In this document: positions 25,150 to 31,919 of the stretch, in pieces | Numbering within the stretch: position 1 is the stretch's first letter | Layout: each line of letters opens with the position of its first letter | Assembly: GCA_036720245.1 (NCBI GenBank) | Contig: DAIMNI010000019.1 | Span: 1-32,001, forward strand | Origin: JAAZMA01 sp036720245 | GTDB lineage: Bacteria > Bacillota > Clostridia > Tissierellales > Tepidimicrobiaceae | Reading direction: 5' to 3' | Length of the DNA: 32,001 nt | The notes under the pieces: generated by a model | What the model was told of the DNA's origin: nothing | The model's input: the letters and a program-made list of their open reading frames with translations, nothing else | The model's database searches: none | Made by a program: the position numbers and the translations under genes

Positions 25150-25166
25150 TGTAAATGAAATGTAAC
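25150..25166 (+). promoter_or_regulatory. Candidate WalR box upstream of the secreted stalk-domain protein
   Basis: TGTAAATGAAATGTAAC is TGTAAA-N5-TGTAAC, a full match to the WalR consensus. A possible extended -10 (TGT then TAAACT, 25188-25193) follows 21 bases later. Confidence 0.58.
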
Positions 25167-25226
25167 TAATTTTTCCCAAAACTATGTTAAACTTTATATA
25201 TAAATATATTTGAGGAGGAATTAGTT

Positions 25227-26315
25227 ATGAAAAAGAAAATAGTAATATTTGGATTAGTTGGTACATTAGCCTTTAGTAGTGTGTCCTTTGCAGCAGAGGG
25301 TGCGAGAAACAATGTGAAAGGCGGGGATGCATTAGTAAATGAAACAGCATTAGAATATAATATAATAATAGAAACAGAAACTATTCCAGTAGATTTTAAG
25401 GGAGCAGACATTGAAGTAAAAGTTCCAGTTGTTGAGGATCTATCAGATGAAAAATATCAGGAAGAATTAAATAAACTTATAAGGCTTAATATAGAAAAAG
25501 AGATAGAAGAATTTAAAACAGATGCAAAAATGATGATGGAAGTTTCAGAGGCAAAGCCAGAATTAAAAATAAATTATGAATTGAAATCAAATGAAGATAT
25601 CTTGTCCTTTGTAATTGATTATTACACTTACTTAGGTGGAGCTAATGGTATTTCAAGAAAAGATTATTATAATATAGATATTAAAGAAAATAAAGACTTA
25701 GAATTGAAAGATTTGTTTAAGGAAAATGTAGATTATAAATCATTAATAAATGCAGAAATAAACAGACAAATAAAGGAACAAATGCTTGATGAAACAAAGG
25801 CTCATTTTTATTTTGAAGGCGACTTAGGTTTTAAATCCATAAAGGGTAATCAAAATTTTTATATAGATAAAGATGGGGATTTAGTAATTGCTTTTAATAA
25901 ATATGAAATAGCTCCAGGTTATATGGGACATCCAGAGTTTAAAATCACAGAAGAAGGAAGAGTTTCAAACTTTAATAGTGTAAAGATCAATGGAAAAGAA
26001 TTAGAATTAAAGCATCCCATATTTAAATCAGAAAGTGGAAATATAATGATACCTATGGCAGAAATTATGAGAGCCCTAGATTTTAATGTAGAATGGAATG
26101 GAAAAGATAAAGTTGTAAATATAAACAAAGGGGAAGTATTTGCTGACACATATATAAATGAAGGAACATACTATTATGGGGAAGCCTTAGTATCTTTAGA
26201 AGAAGGTGCTCAATTGATAAAAGGAACTACTTTTGTACCAATGAGCTTTATAGATAAGGTAATACAAGGAGAAAAGTTTGTAGATGAAAGTGGAGTACTA
26301 AATATTAGATATTAA
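25227..26315 (+). CDS. Secreted DUF4163/DUF3298 protein with copper-amine-oxidase-like stalk domain
   Basis: A 362-residue exported protein. Signal peptide: MKKK, hydrophobic core, cleavage likely after SFAA near residue 23. Next a DUF4163/PdaC-N-like region (EVKVPVVEDLSDEKYQEEL, about 50-130), a DUF3298-type region (DLELKDLFKENVDYKSLI to AFNKYEIAPGYMGHPEF, about 145-235) as in RsiV and PdaC, and a C-terminal copper-amine-oxidase N-domain-like repeat (IMIPMAEIMRALDFNVEWN and TFVPMSFIDKV). No deacetylase domain follows. GAGGAGG precedes ATG 25227. The WalR-box match upstream suggests a cell-wall-linked role; wall or sugar binding is an inference. Confidence 0.88.
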   Translation: MKKKIVIFGLVGTLAFSSVSFAAEGARNNVKGGDALVNETALEYNIIIETETIPVDFKGADIEVKVPVVEDLSDEKYQEELNKLIRLNIEKEIEEFKTDAKMMMEVSEAKPELKINYELKSNEDILSFVIDYYTYLGGANGISRKDYYNIDIKENKDLELKDLFKENVDYKSLINAEINRQIKEQMLDETKAHFYFEGDLGFKSIKGNQNFYIDKDGDLVIAFNKYEIAPGYMGHPEFKITEEGRVSNFNSVKINGKELELKHPIFKSESGNIMIPMAEIMRALDFNVEWNGKDKVVNINKGEVFADTYINEGTYYYGEALVSLEEGAQLIKGTTFVPMSFIDKVIQGEKFVDESGVLNIRY

Positions 26316-26385
26316 AAATAAATGTATAATAAATTTAATTTCTACACAAATTAGTATTATCTGAAGTTTATTAAAGGGAGATTCT

Positions 26386-26415
26386 TTGCAATACTTAGGA
26401 TAATAATGGTATACT
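26386..26415 (+). promoter_or_regulatory. Promoter for surE
   Basis: TTGCAA at 26386-26391, an 18-base spacer, and TATACT at 26410-26415 preceded by TGG (extended -10). Confidence 0.75.
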
Positions 26416-26474
26416 ATTGTTACCTTAAGTTAAGTAAAGGATCTTTATTTATAATAAACTTTTAGGAGGGAAAG

Positions 26475-27227
26475 ATGAGAATATTATTAGTGAATGATGA
26501 TGGAATATATGCAGAAGGTCTACATATATTGGCAAAGGAATTAGAGAAGGATTATGAATTAATCATAGCAGCGCCAGAAGAACAAAAATCTGCTCAATCT
26601 CAGGCCATAACAATATCTGATCCTTTAATAATAAAGGAAGTAAAACTAGATGGCATAAAGTCTAAAGCCTATAGTATATCAGGCACTCCAGCAGACTGTG
26701 TAAGGGTAGCATTAGATAAATTGGTAGATGGGAAAATAGATATGGTTATATCTGGGATAAATCAGGGACTTAATGCGGGAATGGATATACTATATTCTGG
26801 CACTGTGTCTGCAGCTATAGAGGCAAATCTGTATGATATTCCAGCTATGGCATTGTCAGCAGAATGGATAGATGGGAAAATAGATTATAATTTAGCAGCC
26901 AAACATGGAAAAGATATTTTAGATAGGACTAAGGAAGATTTTATTGAAAATAATATAATTCTTAGTGTAAATACTCCATATTTAGATGGAAAAGATATTA
27001 GTGGAATAAAGGTTTGTAAAATTGGTAATGTAATATATGATCATTATCGTATAGAAAGTGATGAAACTAATGGGAAAAGGGTATTAAGACTTCATGGGAG
27101 AAAAGATAGAATATTAGAAGAAGATACTGATAGATATTATCTGTCTAAAGGCTATGTAACCATAACCCCATTACATTATGATTTAACAAATTTTAAACTT
27201 TTAGATATGGTAGAGTCTTGGTTCTAA
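26475..27227 (+). CDS. surE: 5'/3'-nucleotidase SurE
   Basis: A 250-residue metal-dependent nucleotidase that removes phosphate from nucleoside 5'/3'-monophosphates. The N-terminal metal-binding LVNDDGIYAEGL (Asp8, Asp9), the AAPEEQKSAQSQAIT loop, GTPADCVRVAL, SGINQGLNAGMDILYSGTVSAA and NTPYLDG are family signatures. AGGAGGG precedes ATG 26475, and a promoter lies 60 bases upstream. Length and motifs are typical with no defects. Confidence 0.96.
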   Translation: MRILLVNDDGIYAEGLHILAKELEKDYELIIAAPEEQKSAQSQAITISDPLIIKEVKLDGIKSKAYSISGTPADCVRVALDKLVDGKIDMVISGINQGLNAGMDILYSGTVSAAIEANLYDIPAMALSAEWIDGKIDYNLAAKHGKDILDRTKEDFIENNIILSVNTPYLDGKDISGIKVCKIGNVIYDHYRIESDETNGKRVLRLHGRKDRILEEDTDRYYLSKGYVTITPLHYDLTNFKLLDMVESWF

Positions 27228-27236
27228 ACTAATTAC

Positions 27237-27265
27237 TTGAATTATTTGGAAATGAAATATATAAT
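27237..27265 (+). promoter_or_regulatory. Promoter for the 27298 gene and rubrerythrin
   Basis: TTGAAT at 27237-27242, a 17-base spacer and TATAAT at 27260-27265. Confidence 0.78.
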
Positions 27266-27297
27266 AGAGTTAAAACTAAAATATAGGAGGGGTTTCT

Positions 27298-27603
27298 GTG
27301 TACAAGATTAGAGATAAGGGTGAAGTACTAAGAGAATATGTAAATAGATATCCTAAACTAGATGAACATTTCAAAAAAGAATTAGTTCAAGAATATGACA
27401 GGTATAGGGAATTGTTAATTGATACAAAAACAAAAGAAGAGGCATTAGAGGTTTTTGAAGATGAAATTAAAAAAAATGAGGAAAAGTATAAAAGCGATAC
27501 CTTAATAGAATGCCTAGAAGGTTCACCCCACAATCAATACATGGAGATATTAGCTAACTATGGTTTAATAGTGTTTTTTAGAGACAATATGATTGAAGAT
27601 TAG
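27298..27603 (+). CDS. Hypothetical 101-residue helical protein
   Basis: An unrecognised, highly charged and probably all-helical protein (Lys/Glu-rich, e.g. TKTKEEALEVFEDEIKKNEEK) without cysteines apart from one (ECLEG), signal peptide or membrane segment. It starts at GTG 27298, supported by AGGAGGGG five bases upstream and a good promoter. It ends 27 bases before rubrerythrin, so the two are probably co-transcribed, hinting at a link to oxidative stress, but nothing in the sequence itself shows this. Confidence 0.7.
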   Translation: MYKIRDKGEVLREYVNRYPKLDEHFKKELVQEYDRYRELLIDTKTKEEALEVFEDEIKKNEEKYKSDTLIECLEGSPHNQYMEILANYGLIVFFRDNMIED

Positions 27604-27630
27604 AAGTTTAAAATAGAAGGAGGAGTTTTA

Positions 27631-28215
27631 ATGAAATCACTAAAAGGAACAAAAACTGCAGAAAATTTAATGAAGTCATTTGCAGGGGAGTCTCAAGCTA
27701 GGACAAGATACACATACTATGCTTCCCAAGCAAAAAAAGAAGGTTATGTACAAATCTCCAATATTTTTGCTGAAACTGCAGAGAATGAGAAAGAACATGC
27801 TAAAAGATTCTTTAAGTTTTTAAATGAGGATTTATGTGGAGAAACAGTCGATATTAATGCTGATTATCCTGTAGCATTAGGCGATACAAAACTTAATTTA
27901 AAAGCTGCTGCTGAAGGTGAAAATGGAGAGTGGACAGAGCTTTATCCTAAGTTTGCAGATATTGCTGAAGAAGAAGGATTTCCAAAAATAGCATATGTAT
28001 GGAGAGAAATAGCAGAAGTAGAGGAAAGACATGAAATTAGATTTAGAAAATTATTAGAAAATATTGAGGACAATAAAGTGTTTGAAAAAGATGAAGAAGT
28101 AGAGTGGAAATGTAATAATTGTGGATATATTCATAAAGGAAAATCTGCACCAGAAAAATGTCCAGCATGTGCTCATCCAAAGGGATATTTTGAAGTATTT
28201 GTTGAAACTTATTAA
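27631..28215 (+). CDS. rbr: Rubrerythrin
   Basis: A 194-residue non-heme iron peroxidase of anaerobes that reduces hydrogen peroxide in the cytoplasm. A ferritin-like diiron domain carries Glu ligands in GESQARTRY, ETAENEKEHAK and IAEVEERHEIRFRK; the C-terminal rubredoxin-like domain has CNNCG and CPACAHPKGYFEV around one iron. AGGAGG precedes ATG 27631. A strong terminator follows. Its presence supports a strictly anaerobic host. Confidence 0.96.
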   Translation: MKSLKGTKTAENLMKSFAGESQARTRYTYYASQAKKEGYVQISNIFAETAENEKEHAKRFFKFLNEDLCGETVDINADYPVALGDTKLNLKAAAEGENGEWTELYPKFADIAEEEGFPKIAYVWREIAEVEERHEIRFRKLLENIEDNKVFEKDEEVEWKCNNCGYIHKGKSAPEKCPACAHPKGYFEVFVETY

Positions 28216-28219
28216 AGTG

Positions 28220-28259
28220 AAAAAAGCTGTAGATACTAAAAATTATCTGCAGCTTTTTT
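28220..28259 (+). terminator. Terminator after rubrerythrin
   Basis: A 16-bp stem (one T-G pair) formed by 28220-28235 and 28244-28259, with core AGCTG/CAGCT and loop CTAAAAAT; the right arm ends in TTTTTT. Confidence 0.9.
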
Positions 28260-28263
28260 AATT

Positions 28264-28292
28264 TAGCACAAGGGGACGGTTCTCCTGTGTTA
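28264..28292. repeat. REP-like hairpin, copy C (diverged)
   Basis: TAGCACA and TGTGTTA form a 7-bp stem (one G-T pair) around a 15-base loop that contains GGGGACG, the loop core shared with copies A and B. Confidence 0.65.
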
Positions 28293-28350
28293 TTAATGTT
28301 ATGATAAAATTAATTGAAATATGTGAAGGATAATACTTTAGGAGGAATAA

Positions 28351-28830
28351 ATGAATATTAAAATAATCGCAGTAGGAAAAATAAAAGAAAAATATATGAT
28401 AGAAGGCATAAAGGAATATTCTAAGCGGCTTTCCAAGTACTCAAATTTAGAAATAATTGAGGTAGCAGATGAAAAGGCTCCTGAAAATTTAAGTGAAAAA
28501 GAAATAAATCTAATTAAAAACAAAGAAGGCATGAGAATTCTATCTAAAATCCCACAAAATGCGTATATAATTTCCTTAGATATAAAAGGAAAGCAGCTAT
28601 CTTCTGAACAATTGGCCCAGGAGATAGAAAATTTAATGATAGGCGGAGTAAATGATATTGTTTTTATAATAGGCGGTTCTTTAGGATTATCTAGCGAAAT
28701 AATAGAGAAAAGTGATTTTAAATTATCATTTTCTAAAATGACCTTTCCCCATCAAATGATGAGGATGATATTGTTAGAGCAAGTATATAGAGGATTTAGG
28801 ATAATTAGGGGTGAACCGTATCATAAGTAG
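28351..28830 (+). CDS. rlmH: 23S rRNA (pseudouridine1915-N3)-methyltransferase RlmH
   Basis: A 159-residue SPOUT methyltransferase that modifies 23S rRNA helix 69. Conserved parts: the start IIAVGKIKEKYMIEGIKEYSKRL, the knot FIIGGSLGLS and the C-terminal FPHQMMRMILLEQVYRGFRI then GEPYHK. The full family length is present. AGGAGG precedes ATG 28351. The 3' end is the classic integration site of SCC-type elements; here the last codons fall in a 23-base sequence repeated downstream. Confidence 0.97.
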   Translation: MNIKIIAVGKIKEKYMIEGIKEYSKRLSKYSNLEIIEVADEKAPENLSEKEINLIKNKEGMRILSKIPQNAYIISLDIKGKQLSSEQLAQEIENLMIGGVNDIVFIIGGSLGLSSEIIEKSDFKLSFSKMTFPHQMMRMILLEQVYRGFRIIRGEPYHK

Positions 28831-28832
28831 GA
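28810..28832 (+). repeat. att-like direct repeat, left copy (rlmH 3' end)
   Basis: 23 bases spanning the last rlmH codons and stop; core TATCATAAGTAGGA. The copy at 29846-29868 differs at one position (28818 G, 29854 A). TATCATAA is also the core of staphylococcal SCC attachment sites in rlmH. Confidence 0.75.
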
Positions 28833-28858
28833 TGAGATATTGGTTGGAGGCAGCTATC

Positions 28859-28957
28859 ATGAATTGAAATAATGTTGAATTGCTTATAGATAAAATCACA
28901 GAGGAATTTGGTCATCCATTGACTCGGGGAAAAGTGAATTTTATGCTAAAATTATAA
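28859..28957 (+). pseudogene. Broken short gene after rlmH
   Basis: GGAGG at 28846-28850 is well placed before ATG 28859, but the third codon is TGA. Behind it the frame reads NNVELLIDKITEEFGHPLT, then RGKVNFMLKL and TAA at 28955. The remnant resembles the N terminus of a small soluble protein of unknown family; later sequence to 29070 has many stops. It is probably a decayed gene inside the att-like repeats. Confidence 0.45.
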
Positions 28958-29130
28958 GAAGTACCAAAATAAATTTATAGTCTTTATAGATATAAATGCC
29001 ATATAAAAATATTAATTCAATCCTCGAATAATGATGATAAGTAAAAAATATCTTATCTAATCACAATTAACTTAGGTTGAATATATCCTAAAATGGGATA
29101 TAATATAAGTAAAAGGAAGGTGAATATTTT
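28958..29130. other. Non-coding leader of the toxin-antitoxin module
   Basis: No intact gene is seen. It includes stop-rich sequence and, at its right end, the promoter and operator of the phd-doc pair. Confidence 0.6.
29077..29104 (+). promoter_or_regulatory. Promoter with operator palindrome for phd-doc
   Basis: TTGAAT at 29077-29082, a 16-base spacer and TATAAT at 29099-29104. The arms TATATCC (29082-29088) and GGATATA (29096-29102) form a perfect inverted repeat inside the promoter, overlapping the -10, as expected for an autorepressing antitoxin. Confidence 0.72.
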
Positions 29131-29373
29131 ATGAAAATTAATATAAATAATTTAGTCTCTATTTCGGAAGCTAATCAAAATTTTTCCAAAGTAGCAAGAT
29201 TAGTAGATGAAAATGGAGCTGCAGTAATTTTGAAAAATAATGTGCCTCGCTATGTATTAATAGAGTACAGCCAATTAAAGAATGAAGAAACAATAGGCGA
29301 TGAAGAAGTAGATGAAGTAGCTAAAAAAGTATTATCTAAACATATGAAGGCATTTGAGGAATTAGGCAAATGA
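29131..29373 (+). CDS. Phd/YefM-family antitoxin
   Basis: An 80-residue antitoxin. The N-terminal DNA-binding fold has the family pattern INNLVSISEANQNFSKVARL (residues 5-24) followed by ENGAAVILKNNVPRYVLIEY; the acidic C-terminal tail (GDEEVDEVAKKVL) would wrap and inhibit the toxin. AGGAAGGTG precedes ATG 29131. Its last codons overlap the toxin start by four bases (ATGA), typical of translational coupling. An operator palindrome sits in its promoter. The first 82 bases recur, with one synonymous change, at 31920-32001. Confidence 0.92.
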   Translation: MKININNLVSISEANQNFSKVARLVDENGAAVILKNNVPRYVLIEYSQLKNEETIGDEEVDEVAKKVLSKHMKAFEELGK

Positions 29374-29744
29374 AAAGATTAACTGAAACCCAAATATTAA
29401 AAATGCATAGCCTTCTTATTCAAAAAACAGGTGGAAGTGATGGAGTTAGAGATGAAGGGTTGTTAGACTCTGCTTTAAATTTACCATTTCAAAGTTTCGA
29501 TGGGGAAGATATTTATAAGACTATTCAAGCTAAAGCAGCAAGGTTAGGCTTTTCACTTATTAATAATCACCCATTTATTGATGGGAATAAGAGAACAGGG
29601 ATTTTAGCGATGCTGGTTTTCCTTGAAATGAATGACATTGAGATTATATGTACAGATAAAGAATTGATTGAGCTTGGATTAGGGGTAGCAGATAGTTCAA
29701 TAAGTTATAAAGGTTTATTAAATTGGATAATTGACCACAGTTAA
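29370..29744 (+). CDS. Doc-type toxin (Fic fold, death-on-curing family)
   Basis: A 124-residue toxin. The active-site loop HPFIDGNKRTG (His67, Asp71, Asn73, Lys74, Arg75) has the Doc-type Lys-Arg instead of the Gly-Arg of canonical AMP-transferring Fic proteins, so it is expected to phosphorylate EF-Tu like phage P1 Doc. Other family segments: GGSDGVRDEGLLDSALNLP and AARLGFSLINNH. Together with the upstream antitoxin it forms a complete type II module. A good terminator follows. Catalytic activity and target are inferred from the family. Confidence 0.92.
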   Translation: MKRLTETQILKMHSLLIQKTGGSDGVRDEGLLDSALNLPFQSFDGEDIYKTIQAKAARLGFSLINNHPFIDGNKRTGILAMLVFLEMNDIEIICTDKELIELGLGVADSSISYKGLLNWIIDHS

Positions 29745-29783
29745 TAAAAAGCTTGGCATAATATGAACATACCAAGCTTTTTA
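29745..29783 (+). terminator. Terminator after the toxin gene
   Basis: TAAAAAGCTTGG pairs with CCAAGCTTTTTA (12 bp, 15-base loop) followed by TTTT. It starts directly after the toxin stop codon. Confidence 0.88.
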
Positions 29784-29845
29784 TTTTACCATAATTTAAA
29801 GAGATATATTTATCATCAAATAAGTTTTGCGAGTCAAATTGATAC

Positions 29846-29868
29846 GGTGAACCATATCATAAGTAGGA
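29846..29868 (+). repeat. att-like direct repeat, right copy
   Basis: Second copy of the rlmH 3'-end sequence, 22 of 23 bases identical, 1036 bases after the first. Flanking bases do not match, so the homology is confined to an att-sized segment rather than a duplicated rlmH. Confidence 0.75.
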
Positions 29869-29986
29869 CAAGCTCTATTTACTAAATATTAACGTTTAAG
29901 GGGTTACCACAGACTATAAGGAAATGTTATAATATATATAAGCAGGTTTATGTGGACAAAAATTATCTATACAATAGGAGGATGTT

Positions 29987-30436
29987 ATGGACAATATAGT
30001 GAGACTTAATTTAGAGGATTTAGATGATTTTCTTGAATCAGAAAAAATTTATTTCCCAGATGATGATATAAAGCGGGAGGACTGGATTGAACTTTTGGGG
30101 GATGAAAGAACTTTTATTTATGCTATTAAGGAAAACGAAGTTGTGAAGGCTCATATTGCCATTTATAATTGGAAAGGTGAAAATAATTATATTAAGATTA
30201 TGACTATAGGGACCCATCCAGAACATAGAAATAAGGGCTATGCCCATATATTAATGCAGTATGTTATTGACCAGATGTTGAAGGATGATATGCATATATT
30301 TAAGGGTGAAACTAGGGAATCAAATTTTAAAATGCAAAAGGTATTTGAGGATTTTGGATATAAGATTATTAACAAAGTAGAAGGGTACTATGATAATCCC
30401 ACCGAGACAGCTTATAAGTATTCATTAGAAATATAA
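29987..30436 (+). CDS. GNAT-family N-acetyltransferase
   Basis: A 149-residue GNAT protein. The acetyl-CoA binding motif is seen in IMTIGTHPEHRNKGYAHILMQYVID (V/I-x-x-x-x-R-x-x-G-x-A form, about residues 75-100), followed by FKGETRESNFKMQKVFEDFGYK typical of motif B. AGGAGG precedes ATG 29987. It stands alone after the att-like repeat. The acyl acceptor cannot be deduced. Confidence 0.88.
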   Translation: MDNIVRLNLEDLDDFLESEKIYFPDDDIKREDWIELLGDERTFIYAIKENEVVKAHIAIYNWKGENNYIKIMTIGTHPEHRNKGYAHILMQYVIDQMLKDDMHIFKGETRESNFKMQKVFEDFGYKIINKVEGYYDNPTETAYKYSLEI

Positions 30437-30763
30437 GAGCCTATATTATCCCTAGGACGATAATAAGGTGATATATATGATTTTGCGAAGAATACCCGGG
30501 ACTTCAATCATGGGATGAATTGGTAAAGGTTAAAATAATTTGAGTATTTTGTTAAAAACACTTGTTCCTTAGATTGATATAAGATATAATATTATATTAT
30601 TTAATATATTGTGAGATTAGATAAAAAACAATTATAATATGAGCATTAATATGCAATTATATATGGAAAATTGTGGTATAGTGTATATAAGTAGAAAAAT
30701 GAGACAAAAATCAACTAATTAAATATAGCATAATTGGCTTTATACAGGAGGGAATAAGAAATT
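30437..30763. other. 327-base gap with gene debris
   Basis: No intact gene is seen. It holds a C-terminal-like fragment at 30481-30543 (listed separately), a good -35/-10 pair (TTGTTC at 30562-30567, TATAAT at 30585-30590, 17-base spacer), and very AT-rich DNA up to the AGGAGGG before the lipoprotein gene. Confidence 0.6.
30481..30543 (+). pseudogene. Possible C-terminal gene fragment
   Basis: Reads FCEEYPGLQSWDELVKVKII then TGA; just upstream, another frame gives DDNKVIYM, so one frameshift would join DDNKVIYM to this segment. It looks protein-like but is too short to identify and has no start codon in frame. Confidence 0.35.
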
Positions 30764-31300
30764 ATGAGAAATAAGCCTAAAATAATTTTGTTTATTATAG
30801 TTATAATTATGTTTATATTAAGTTCATGCAAAACATCTAATAAACTGATAGTAAATTTAATAACAAAAAGCGAGACCTCGGAGGAAATAGAGTATGTTTC
30901 TATCTATTCAAATGGAAAGAGCAAGAAAATGGATGCATTTACAAGTGATGATTTTCAGATATATAATGCAGATTCAAGAAGTTTTTCATCATATATTTCT
31001 AATAACAAGGTTCTTAATAGGGTAAATAAAATTGTACTTGAAGATTCGGATAGTAATGTTATTGATAATGATGAAATAATTACAGGAATATTTCAATCAG
31101 CGGAAAAACTAGAGCATGATATTTGGGAATTTCAAATTTTTAAAGTTCTTGATAACTATTTTGTTTTAGTGAAATTGAATGTAAATTGGCAATCACCTTG
31201 TGATTTTTATGAATACGACAAAACTGAAAAAGAATTAAAGCTTTTGCATAGATTTCAAGGTATTGATATTATAGGACTATCATTACCAAGTAAAGAATAG
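30764..31300 (+). CDS. Putative lipoprotein, unknown function
   Basis: A 178-residue protein with a lipoprotein signal: MRNKPK, a hydrophobic run of Ile/Phe/Leu, and the lipobox LSSC with lipidated Cys22. The mature part is rich in Ser/Asp/Tyr with no recognised domain (segments such as EYVSIYSNGKSKKMDAF and WEFQIFKVLDNYFVLVKL suggest beta structure). AGGAGGG precedes ATG 30764. Expected to be anchored to the outer face of the membrane. Sits in the accessory tract after rlmH. Confidence 0.75.
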   Translation: MRNKPKIILFIIVIIMFILSSCKTSNKLIVNLITKSETSEEIEYVSIYSNGKSKKMDAFTSDDFQIYNADSRSFSSYISNNKVLNRVNKIVLEDSDSNVIDNDEIITGIFQSAEKLEHDIWEFQIFKVLDNYFVLVKLNVNWQSPCDFYEYDKTEKELKLLHRFQGIDIIGLSLPSKE

Positions 31301-31432
31301 CTTATAGATACTTATAAGCAGATAATAGAAAGCTATAAAAGTATAAATAAATTACTAAACATCAGTATATTTATGTGAAGTAGTTTTTTATTACCAAGTA
31401 TTTAAAAAGTATTTATTAGGGAGGAATTTAGG

Positions 31433-31864
31433 ATGAATAAAATTACATGTATTTGCTTAGGAGTAAGAAATATGGAGAAATCAATAAAATTTTATAGAGA
31501 TGAGCTAGGATTTCAAACTGATGAAAAAGGGAATAACCCTGATGTGATATTTTTTAATACACCTGGAACAAAATTTGAATTATTTCCTTTAGAGTTATTG
31601 GCAAATGATATAAATGAAGATAATCCTCCTAAAATAGCGAATGGTTTTGCAGGGATCACATTAGCATACAATGTTGAGCGGAAAAAGGATGTTGATAAAG
31701 TTATCGAACTAGCCAGAAATGCTGGTGCAAAAATATGTAAAGAACCTCAGAATGTATTTTGGGGCGGATACCATGCCTATTTTGCTGATTTGGATGGTTA
31801 TTACTGGGAAGTTGCTTGGGGTCCAAATTTTAAATATGATGAAAATGGGATGCTTGTTTTTTAG
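31433..31864 (+). CDS. VOC-family (glyoxalase/bleomycin-resistance fold) protein
   Basis: A 143-residue protein with two beta-alpha-beta-beta-beta units of the vicinal oxygen chelate superfamily: CICLGVRNMEKSIKFYRDEL at the N terminus, FFNTPGTKFELFPLELL, and AYFADLDGYYWEVAWGPNF in the second unit with a conserved Glu metal-ligand position. Similar to small single-domain members annotated as lactoylglutathione lyase-like or resistance proteins. AGGGAGG precedes ATG 31433. Substrate unknown. Confidence 0.9.
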   Translation: MNKITCICLGVRNMEKSIKFYRDELGFQTDEKGNNPDVIFFNTPGTKFELFPLELLANDINEDNPPKIANGFAGITLAYNVERKKDVDKVIELARNAGAKICKEPQNVFWGGYHAYFADLDGYYWEVAWGPNFKYDENGMLVF

Positions 31865-31919
31865 CATACCATTCCTAAAATACCTAAGAAATTTAGACAA
31901 GGATTAAGACATATATTTT

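Noticed and set aside
28865..28867. Second in-frame TGA read as selenocysteine in the short gene after rlmH
   Set aside because: The TGA is codon 3, no redox motif or SECIS-like hairpin follows, and the frame ends after 29 more codons; decay is the simpler reading.
31300..31319. GCTTATA/TATAAGC hairpin after the lipoprotein gene as a terminator
   Set aside because: AT-rich 7-bp stem without a T-run; not convincing.
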